Below are positions 56,001-64,000 of a DNA stretch of 64,000 nucleotides, one piece after another. Every line of letters starts with the position of its first letter. Position 1 is the first letter of the stretch. The notes beneath the pieces are model-generated. The model searched no databases, was not told the origin of the DNA, and was given only the letters and a program-made list of their open reading frames with translations. The stretch is from contig CM030714.1 in NCBI GenBank assembly GCA_017979445.1, positions 19,599,405 through 19,663,404 on the forward strand. The letters run 5' to 3'. Position numbers and translations under genes: made by a program. This DNA comes from Akebia trifoliata. Its lineage: Eukaryota > Streptophyta > Magnoliopsida > Ranunculales > Lardizabalaceae.

Positions 56001-56757
56001 TTGGAAAATTCATATTTGAAAACATTCTAATATGAGATTGCATAATTTTTTATTTTGGGAGAACATATGTTCATAGATTTCTAATTTATAAATTTCATGT
56101 TCCAGCAATTTCCCAATTTTGAAGATTCTACATTTTCATATTTAGAAGGTTCACATTCATGGAAAGTTGGGAGTTTCTAATTCAGAAATTTATATTCTTT
56201 GAAATTTTCTATTTTGGAGAATGTATCTTTTTAAATTTTTAATTGGGAGTTCAGTACATATCTTTCGAATTCTAATTTAGGAAATTTCAGATTCCTAATT
56301 TTAAAACTTCATGAGTTTCTATTGGACAGTTTCTACTTTTGACAGTTTGAGAAATATTTGCATGTGGAATTTTTTAATTGATTTTAGATCATGGAGCTAA
56401 TTAGGACTTTTTCAAACCCTTCTATTTTTTACAGAATTTGAGGGATCATGTAATAATGGGAGAATCTTAACCGTAGGATTCATTTGACAAACTCGATAAA
56501 AATTGATGATGATGATTGGATTGTAGCATTGATCATAGTCTTCCCTATTGACCATAGGTTAGTTTTTGATCGTAGTAGAGACCGATCATTTTGATCGGAC
56601 GGGTTCGGTGCCTAATACATTTCAAAACCCGTAACCTGACCCCTTACCCATCTCTCTGATCCGTGGATTGATCCATGTCCATTTGGAGTTATTTTTTTGT
56701 TCCTAGACCTAAACTAGGTGGCGATTCCCATTTTTTAAACATGTCGAGGCGATTTCA
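53030..56757 (+). repeat. Ogre-like 3' LTR
   Basis: 3,728 bases, colinear with 42643-46324. Near its right end about 55 bases present in the 5' LTR are missing, but the terminal GCGATTTCA is retained. TATA box at 54317-54324. Confidence 0.9.
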
Positions 56758-56992
56758 CAGAACAGGACAGGCTAAGAGACTTTCCTAGAAGACAGAGGGA
56801 GGGCTTACTATAGGACAGGGACCGCTGGGCAGAACAGTCGCTAGCAGAATGACATGATAGAAGGGCAACTATGATACACGTTATCCTTTGAGAGGAGAAC
56901 AACAAGCCCAGGCAGACCAGAACCAATGAAAGAGTAAAAAAGAGGAGTACCGAACATCTAGCTTACATTTTTACGACAAATATTGGACCTTC
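56758..56992 (+). pseudogene. Outer gypsy gag, continuation
   Basis: After the CAGAA duplication the frame continues from the gag part left of the nested element (DRLRDFPRRQRE...). It runs toward the gag/protease junction, where it is cut again by the solo LTR. Contains stops. Confidence 0.7.
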
Positions 56993-58696
56993 TGAAAGAG
57001 CCCTAGATCCGTGGGGTGCACAGATCCGCTTTTGACCTTTGAGGTTTAAGAGTCGCTACCTAGTTATTACGGTCTAGGAACCGAATATCGACTCTAAACG
57101 GATAAAAACAACTAATCTACTTAAAAAATAACTGGATTCGGGGATCACGTTACGGGGTTGGAAGGTATTAGGCACCAACCCCGCCCGATAAACGTCAGTC
57201 TCTACTAATTCCCAAATAAAACTACATTGCTAACAAGACCTAAATAATAAAAAATAAAAATAATTACCTTTTTCGAATACAACGATTTTGTTCCCTCAAA
57301 TCTGATAGAACAACTCATTGTACAGTATTCCTCGCTTCGTTCTATTGTCGAATTTGATTTCTGATCTCTAAGTTGAGGTATCTTCTTCTTGGATCTGTGA
57401 GTTTTTTGATTTTTTTTATGGATTCTAAGGTATTTTAGAAGGGTTTTTGGGTATTTTTTGAGCTAAAGTTGGGGTATGGATGTTAGGTAAGGAGTTGGGG
57501 TTTCAAAATTAAGGTTTATGGGAGGCTAGGGAAGCTTTTTGACCTACTTTTTCTAGGGTTTATTTTTTCATACGAAAATAGGTTGTAGGGACCTCTATTT
57601 ATAGATTCTTTAAGTGTTTGTTTAGATATAATTAGTGTTTAATTATAATTCTTTTAGTTAGAGTTATATTTTAATTAGAATTATTAGGTAGAGTTATATT
57701 TTAGTTAGAATTCTATTAAATAGAGTTATTATTTAATTAGGATTGTTAAATATAATTATTATTTAATTAGAACTCTATTAGGGTTTTGACTTTTGGTCTT
57801 ATTTGATTGACTTTAAGATTTTGACTTTAGTCTTACTTGATTGACTTTAATTTTGACTTTAGTCTTACTTGATTGACTTTAATATCTTGACTTTAGTCTT
57901 ACTTGATTGACTTTAATTTTTTGGACAACCCCCTTTATTATATTTTTAATTCTTTGGACTCCCAAATGGAGGGGTCCTTGAATAAATATCTTGGCAACCA
58001 TCAACAATTTTGCCTGAGAGCCTGATTGATCGATTTTTTTAGTTCAAAATTTTAAATTAATTTTATTAATGTTTCACTTTAATTATTTAATGTTTTATTT
58101 GTTAATTTCGAAAATTTTAATTATAAAAATTGTAAAATTACCGTTTTACCTTAGAAGAGGACTTTTTGTGTTTCAAGTCGGTTTTTAATGTTCTAGGATG
58201 TTTTAGAATCGATTTTTCGTAAGGAATTCAATGGAAATATTAGTTTGTGTCATTTATAAAATTTTTTGTGTAGAATGGTCGTGAACTTTATGAGGGGTAT
58301 TTTAGTAATTTTGTCGAATTCTATGAAAATTGGCGAAATGATTTATTTGATTTCGATTTGTTGTTTTATGTGTTTGAATGGGTTTTCCTAAGCGTAACGT
58401 AGGCTCTAGGAATATTTTAAGGTTAAGGGTATTTTGATAATTTGATCATTTTTTAGTGATTTTTATCGTGAAGCTTCTTTTTATCTGAAAAATGATCATT
58501 TTTAAGCTTTTGGGGTTATATTTTCCTATCGTAACGCGGCTTTTATAGTTTTATTAGTTTGAGATACCTCATCCGGATTTCTGAAACATATCTGGTAACA
58601 AAATAAAGTATTGAAATAAACATCTATCATCGGGAACGGTTGCAATCTGGTTGACGAGTTGATTAATCAGGCGAGTGCAAAAATGGGGTGTTTACA
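56993..58696 (-). mobile_element. Solo LTR of a Tat/Ogre-like element, opposite orientation
   Basis: 1,704 bases with perfect target duplication CCTTC (56988-56992, 58697-58701). On the minus strand it starts TGTAAACACCCCATTTTTG, closely matching the Ogre-like LTR start TGTAGACACCCCATTTTTG, and ends TCTTTCA. It shares the GGTTGGTGCCTAATAC-type block with the 3.7-kb LTRs but is a different, shorter family. No internal region, so it arose by LTR-LTR recombination. Confidence 0.88.
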
Positions 58697-59440
58697 CCTT
58701 CCATATTGGAACCCTTCGAGGAAAAAACGGTGACGTTCATTGAAGAATATTTGGAAGGGGTGGCAAGGCCCCATTATGATGCACTAGTAGTAACCTTGTA
58801 GGTGGCACTTTCACGCTTTAGAGAGTACTGATAGATAGTGGCAGCTTAGTGGATATTTTGTACACTTTAACCTTCTTAAAAATAGGCCTTTGCAGGAATG
58901 TGCTTGCCCCAATAGGAGCACCGCTGATCGACTTCGACGGGAGATCCAGTCAGCCCTGAGGAGAGATAGTGTTACCAGTCAAAGTAGGATCGGTGACCTT
59001 GATGACTAGGTTTGTGGTCACTGAAATAAGTTCCCCGTACAATGCCATCTTGGAAAGGTGGTAGACACATGAGATAAAAGCAGTTCCGTCCACATATTAC
59101 TAGGTTCTCTAGTTCCCCACGCCATAGGAGATATGGGACATGCGAGGTGACCAAGTTGTAGTGCAAGTATATGTGTTGAGCAGGGAAGAATCGTCTGATG
59201 ATGGAATGCAGCAATAACAATTACAATGAGGGGAGACCAAGCTTAGTGGACCCCCATGTCTGGAAGGTATTCAGATGGTAGACGTAGGAGAGGAAAAGTA
59301 GATAGGTGTAGGGGTAGAGCTGGAACCAGGAAAGTTGAAGGAGATAGTAGAGTGTTTAAGAAGAAATTGAGACATCTTTGCCTGGTCTATCAAGAAGATG
59401 TCAGGGATTAGCCTATAAGTAATTTGTCATCATCTGAACG
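58697..59440 (+). pseudogene. Outer gypsy protease region
   Basis: Reads EPFEEKTVTFIEEYLEGVAR, PHYDALVVTL and then IDSGSLVDILY (about 58835-58865), with the catalytic Asp-Ser-Gly. In-frame stops lie between these blocks. Confidence 0.75.
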
Positions 59441-60560
59441 TCGAGCTAGACTTCAGACCAGTTAAGCAGAAACCAAGGAGATTAGCACCGCGGTTTAGAG
59501 AGGTGGTAAATGATGAGGTAAACAGGCTGATCAGGGTTGGGTTTATAAGGGAGGTACAGTTCCCAGAATGGATAGCAAATATTGTGGCAGTGCCCCAGAA
59601 AAATGGAAAGGTTAGAGTGTACATAAACTTTACCAATTTAAATAAGACATGTCCCAAGGACAACTTTCCGATGCCAAGGATAGACCAGCTCATTGATGCG
59701 ACTTCCGGCCACGAGAGATTGTCCTTCATGGACGATTACTCTGGCTACAACCAGATACAACTTAGCCTGGAAGATCAGGAGTAAATAATGTTCATTACAG
59801 AGCAAGGGCTCTATTACTATAAGATGATGCCTTTCAGATTAAAGAATGTAGGGGCAACCTACCAAAGACTAGTGACATAGCTGTCCAGGGATTACTGGGT
59901 AGAACAGTAGAGGTATACATAGACGACCTGCTAGTTAAAAGTAAGCAGAGGGAAGACCATGTTAGATATCTAGAAGAAGTCTTTTCCAGGATAAGGAAAG
60001 TAGGAATGAAGCTTAACTCAGAAAAATTTACCTTCGCGTTAACATCAGGGAAATTTCTGGGTTATCTAATTACAAAAAAAGAAATTGAAGCCAACCCAGA
60101 TCAAATCAGAGTACTGTTAGAAATGCCCTCTCCAAAGACTCATGAGCAAGTCCAGAAGCTCGTAGGGAGAGTAGCTGCCTTGAATCGCTTCATAGCCAAA
60201 TTTTCTGACACAGGCTCTTATACCAGTTGCTGCGAAAGAACTCCAGGTTTGAGTGAACAGAAGAATGTGAGTGAGCGCTCTTAGAGTTGAAATGCTATCT
60301 CGACAAGCCACCCATACTCTTGAAGCCGGAGGCAGGAGAAGAGCTTGGGGTATATTTGGTCATTTATGAGCATGCACTCAGTTCAGTTCTGGTCAGAATT
60401 GGGACAGTAGGAGAACAACCCCTTTACTTTCTGAGTAAGACTTTTATAGATGCAGAGATATGTCATACAAAGTTTGAAAAAGTAGGGTTAGCCCTGGTCT
60501 ATACGACAATGCGCCTGCGACCATACTCTCAGGCATATCAGGTGCAAGTTATCACATAAT
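59441..60560 (+). pseudogene. Outer gypsy reverse transcriptase and first RNase H
   Basis: RT begins with VVNDEVNRLIRVGFIREVQ, then WIANIVAVPQKNGKVRVYIN, CPKDNFPMPRIDQLID, and LSFMDDYSGYNQIQL (about 59725). A stop follows at 59782. YIDDLLVKSK (about 59920) is the catalytic box, and FLGYLITKKEIEANPDQI and the connection follow. Gypsy-type RNase H similarity (LGVYLVIYEHALSSVLVR, PLYFLSKTF, CHTKFEKVGLALVY) runs to 60560. Frameshifts occur near 59870 and 60280. Confidence 0.85.
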
Positions 60561-61203
60561 TTCTTGTGAAGTCTATGTTGGGCAAAGTGGAAGGATCAAA
60601 CATGATGGCAAAGTGGGCGGTGCAGTTAGCAAAGTTTGGGCTCGAGTTCAAACCTAGAGTTTCGATAAAAGGCTAAGCAGTAGCTGATTTCTTAGCTGAC
60701 TTCTTAGTAGAAGAGAGAGTAGACCTGTTGGTGGAAGAGTTAGAGCAGGTTGAGGACAAGCAAGAGTTACAGACCAAGTTGGGATGGAAGGCCTATGTAG
60801 ATGGGTCATCCAACTTTGAGGGGCCAAGCATTGGGGCGGTACTGATCACACCGGATAGGACAAGAATAGAGAAGGTGATGATTATGGGATTCAAGGCCTC
60901 GAATAACGAAGCAGAGTACTAGGCAATGCTGCTCGACCTCGAATCCTTAGCAAGTCTGGGGGTAATTGAGGCCACGATCTATAGTGACTCGCAGTTGGTG
61001 GTCAACCACTTCAAGGGGACATTTGAGGCTCGGGATCCTCGGATGCAACTCTACTTTGAGAAGATTCGAACGGCTATGCATCGGGTGAGAGAAATCAAAG
61101 TTGAGCACATACCGCGGACAGATAATAGGCATGCAGACGCATTGGCCTGCGTTGCCTCATTGTTAGCTGGACAGAACAAGAGAGAACTATTATTGAGCTA
61201 CTA
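60561..61203 (+). pseudogene. Outer gypsy second (archaeal-type) RNase H
   Basis: KWAVQLAKFGLEFKPR and ADFLADFLVEE lead to GWKAYVDGSSNFEGPSIGAV (about 60780-60840) and NNEAEY (about 60905, then a stop). SDSQLVVNHFKGTFEARDPR and [14 protein letters not shown] end the domain. A second RNase H after the normal one is the hallmark of the Tat clade. The stop at 60920 splits it. Confidence 0.85.
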
Positions 61204-61249
61204 GGAATGCTTGTCAATAGATGAGCTTGGGCTACCCAGTTTAGTAGCC

Positions 61250-62310
61250 ATATGAAAGAGACTAGGGATGGATAAGTCCGATTCTATCCTAGTTACAACA
61301 GGGGGAGCTGCCCAACAACCAGAAAGATGCTAGGCGAGTAAAAAATAGACAAAAAGATACACAATTCTAGATAGGGCTTTATATAGAAAGTTCATAGGGG
61401 GGTCACTTTTGTGCTGCCAGACTCCGAAGAAAGCAAAGAAAGTGTTAAGAGAGATCTACAAGGGCTACTATGGGAACCATTCAGGGGGGAGAACTTTAGC
61501 ACATAAGGTACTCTCTCAAGGTTACTTCTGGTCGTACTTGCAAAAAGATGCAGCATTATATGTCACACACTGTGATAATTGCTAGAGGCATGGGAAGATA
61601 ATCTGGCAGTCAGCGTTGCAGCTTTACTCCTTTATCAGTCCGTGGCCATTCGTCTAATGGGGGATTACTTGGTAGGTCCGTTGCGTAGGGCACCAGTCAA
61701 TTTTATCTTCCTACTGGCTGTGATTGATTATTTGACTAAGTAGGCGGAAGCGCTCCCTTTGGCCAGAATTCGGTAGCAAGAAGTTCAAAAGTTCCTATGG
61801 GAGAACATTATTTTCAAATTCGGTTTGTCACACACCATAGTCTTCGATAATGGGAGGTAGTTTATTGGGGAGCAGATAAGAGAGTTTTGCAGTGAATATG
61901 GGATAAAACAGGTGTTTTCTACACCCCAGTACCCCCAGGGTAATGGGTAAGCCAAAGCTATGAACAAGGTGCTGTTAAACATTTTGAAGAAGAAATTAAG
62001 AGAGGCCAAAAGCAGATAGACGTCAGTCTTGCATGGAGTTTTATGGGCTTACAAGACAACTATCAGAATGTCCACGGGGATGTCCCAATTTGCCATGGCT
62101 TATGGAGTAAAAGCTGTGATCCCTACAGAGAATAGCTTTCCCACTGTAAGCACCAAAGTAGTGCAGTATGAAGGAAATAGCCAACAACTAGTCGTAGAAT
62201 TTGACCTGTTGGAAGAAAAGCGAGACGTCGCATTAGTCAGACTAGAATACTATCACAAGAAGCAGCAGAACTACTTCAACAAAAAAGTTCGTCATCGACA
62301 GTTTTAAGAA
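61250..62310 (+). pseudogene. Outer gypsy integrase
   Basis: KKVLREIYKGYYGNHSGG and HCDNC give the zinc-binding start (about 61440-61580). The core is broken by many stops (PWPFV near 61650, YPQGNG near 61935). GVLWAYKTTIRMSTGMSQFA and YGVKAVIPTE (about 62040-62130) and the C-terminal KRDVALVRLEYYHKKQQNYF close it near 62307. Confidence 0.82.
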
Positions 62311-62557
62311 GGCAATTTAGTGCTGCGGCGAGTATTCCAGAACACGGAAGAGCCAAATAGTGGTAAGTGAGGAACAAATTGAGAAGGGCCCTATAGTATG
62401 GCAAGAGTGGGCCAAAAGGGAGTATATTACCTACTCACAATGTCTGGTCAGGAACTGCCTAGACCATGGAATGCATGTAATTTAAAAAGATATTATTAAT
62501 AAATGTTTTGTAGTATTCGTTTTCCATGTATGTTTGTAAGGCTAAGCTGAAGAAGGG

Positions 62558-62970
62558 GATCCAGTCGGGATCTGGACCTACGTGGGTCTTCTCTGTCTAC
62601 ATTGGCATAGTAAGAAGCTGGTCGGGACTCAACTCTGATACGAGTAACAATAGCTGTGTGGATCCAACTGGGATCCAGACCTACGTGGGTCTTTTCTACC
62701 CTTGTTGGTAGAATAAGATGGCTGGTCGGGGTCCTACTCTGTCATGAGCTTCAAGAATGTTTCAGTGGAATCCAACCGGGATTCGAGCCTACATGGATCT
62801 TCTCTTTCTTCATTGGCAGAGCAAGATTGTTGGTCGGGACTCAATTCTAATATGAGTAACAATAGCCGTGTGGATCCAGTCGGGGTCCAGACCTACGTAG
62901 GTCTGCTCTGCTCCCGTTGGTAGAGCAGAAGTTGGTTGGGGTCCTATTCTACCATGAGTTTACTAGCCAA
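62558..62970 (+). repeat. Tandem array with about 210-base dimer unit
   Basis: Four half-units of about 105 bases start at about 62558, 62660, 62768 and 62872, each with a GGATCCAGTCGGGATC-like start and a CCTACGTGGGTCT core. Units 1 and 3 share CTGATACGAGTAACAATAGC and units 2 and 4 share TGTCATGAG-type ends, so the period is a dimer. Confidence 0.85.
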
Positions 62971-62984
62971 AAAATTAGCCGAAT

Positions 62985-64000
62985 GATTATGGTTGCGAAT
63001 GTGAGCAGAGTCAGTGCCTTCTTCAAGGACAGTGACTCAGATAACCGTTGAAAGGGTTAGCTCAATATAGATTGTTGCAAATGTGAGTAGAGCTAGAGCC
63101 TTTTTCAAGGACAGTGACTCAGATAGCAGTTTGCAGGGTTAGCTCAACACAGATGGTTTCATTGTTGCAAATATGAGTAGAATTAGAGCCTTCTTCAAGG
63201 ACAATGACTCAGATAGCCATTTGTAGGGTTAACTCAGTACAGATGGTTTCATAGTTGTGAATATGAGCAGAGTTAGAGTCTTTTTCAAGGATAGTGACTC
63301 AGATAGCCGTTTGTAGGGTTAACTCAGTACAAATGGTTTCATAGTTACGAATATGAGTAGAGTTAGAGCCTTCTTCAAGGACAGTGACTCAGATAGCCGT
63401 TTACAGGGTTAACTTAGCACAGATGGTTTCATAGTTACGAATATGAGTAGAGTTAGAGCCTTCTTCAACGATAGTGACTCAGATAGCCATCTGTAGGGTT
63501 AGCTCAGTATAGATTGTTGCGAATGTGACCAAAAGCAGAACCTTCTTCAAGGACAGTGACTCAGATAGCCATTTGTAGGGTTAGCTCAGTATAGATTGTT
63601 GCGAATGTGAGCAGAGTCAAAGCCTTCTTCAAGGACAATGTCTCAAATAGCCATTTGCAAGATTAGCTCAGTGTAGATTATTTATAGTTGAGAATGTAAG
63701 TAGAGTTAAAGCCTTCTTCAACGATAGTGACTCAAATAGCCATTTGCAGGGTTAGCTCAGTGCAAATTGTTTATAGTTGAGAATGTAAGTAAAGTTAGAG
63801 CCTTCTTCAAGAACAGTGACTCAGATAGCCATTTGCAAGGTTAGCTTAGTATAGATTGTTGCGAATGTGAGTAGAATTAGAGTCTTCTTCAAAGATAGTG
63901 ACTCAGATAACTATTTACAGGGTTAGCTCACAATCAGGAACGTAAGTAGAATCAGAGTCTTCTTCAATAGCAGTAGCTCGAGAACCATTGGCAACATTAA
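62985..64000 (+). repeat. Tandem array of 82/90-base units, continues beyond window
   Basis: Twelve copies, marked by CTTCTTCAAGGACAGTGACT (starts near 63018, 63100, 63190, 63280, 63370, 63460, 63542, 63623, 63712, 63801, 63883, 63958). Spacing alternates between about 82 and about 90 bases; the longer form carries an extra GGTTTCATA-like insert. Lies downstream of integrase. Confidence 0.92.

Larger units (their letters stand above)
42643..56757 (+). mobile_element. Ogre/Tat-like gypsy retrotransposon, 14.1 kb, nested in gag of the outer element
   Basis: LTRs of about 3.7 kb at both ends (start TGTAGACACC, end GATTTCA), PBS, polypurine tract, gag remnant and a 33-base tandem array before the 3' LTR. 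The target duplication is CAGAG/CAGAA (42638-42642, 56758-56762; one change). Very long LTRs, this LTR start and the TGGCGACTTC PBS are typical of Tat/Ogre elements. Most of pol is missing or unreadable, so the element is defective. LTRs differ at about 14 of the first 115 bases, hence an old copy. Confidence 0.9.
40787..64000 (+). mobile_element. Outer Tat-type Ty3/gypsy retrotransposon, interrupted by two nested insertions, runs off the window
   Basis: Plus-strand element with 5' LTR (to about 41362), PBS, gag, protease, RT, two RNase H regions, integrase and a repeat-rich 3' region. Gag is split at 42642/56758 and again at 56987/58697. Its reading frame resumes correctly if both insertions and their target duplications are taken into account. 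The 3' LTR is outside the window. The left boundary is approximate. All coding parts have stops or frameshifts. Confidence 0.85.

Overview
This is plant nuclear DNA, almost certainly from an angiosperm with large, transposon-swollen introns. The evidence is plant Ty1/copia and Ty3/gypsy (Tat/Ogre-type and chromovirus) elements, TRIMs, hAT and Harbinger MITEs, LINE fragments, and one spliced plant gene with canonical GT-AG introns. I cannot name the species. No rRNA, tRNA gene or CRISPR array was seen.

The main host gene runs leftward. It is a PrimPol (DNA-directed primase/polymerase, CCDC111-type) homologue. Its ATG is at 40466 and 13 exons can be traced down to 2904; the last exon or exons appear to lie beyond the left edge. 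The 1,755 traced coding bases (585 codons) are spread over about 37.6 kb. All splice phases agree and no coding exon is broken. The catalytic DxE, SxH and Asp motifs and the C-H-C-C residues of the UL52-type zinc finger are all present.

The introns are long because of insertions. Intron 12 holds two copia fragments. Intron 11 holds a nearly complete copia element (3537-8691, TSD GAAAC) and a LINE remnant. Intron 10 holds a decayed Tat-type gypsy element in minus orientation (14180-23749, TSD AAAAC) that carries an antisense plant-mobile-domain ORF. Intron 7 holds a 408-bp TRIM (TSD ATTGG). Intron 6 holds two TRIM-like remnants facing each other. Intron 5 holds an 821-bp hAT MITE (TSD GCTGAAAG), a copia fragment interrupted by a chromovirus tail, and a LINE ORF1 fragment. 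Intron 2 holds a Harbinger-type MITE with a second hAT MITE nested inside it. Intron 1 holds a 750-bp foldback with about 280-307-bp arms.

From about 40.79 kb to the right edge the window is a nest of gypsy elements starting about 320 bp upstream of the PrimPol ATG. The outer element is a plus-strand Tat-type retrotransposon (5' LTR, PBS, gag, protease, RT, two RNase H regions, integrase, then tandem repeats). Its gag is split by a 14.1-kb Ogre-like element with 3.7-kb LTRs (42643-56757) and again by a 1.7-kb solo LTR in the opposite direction (56993-58696). Its 3' region (62.5-64 kb) contains two tandem-repeat families resembling the kind of 3'UTR arrays from which plant satellites can arise. 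All retroelement coding regions seen are broken by stops, frameshifts or deletions.
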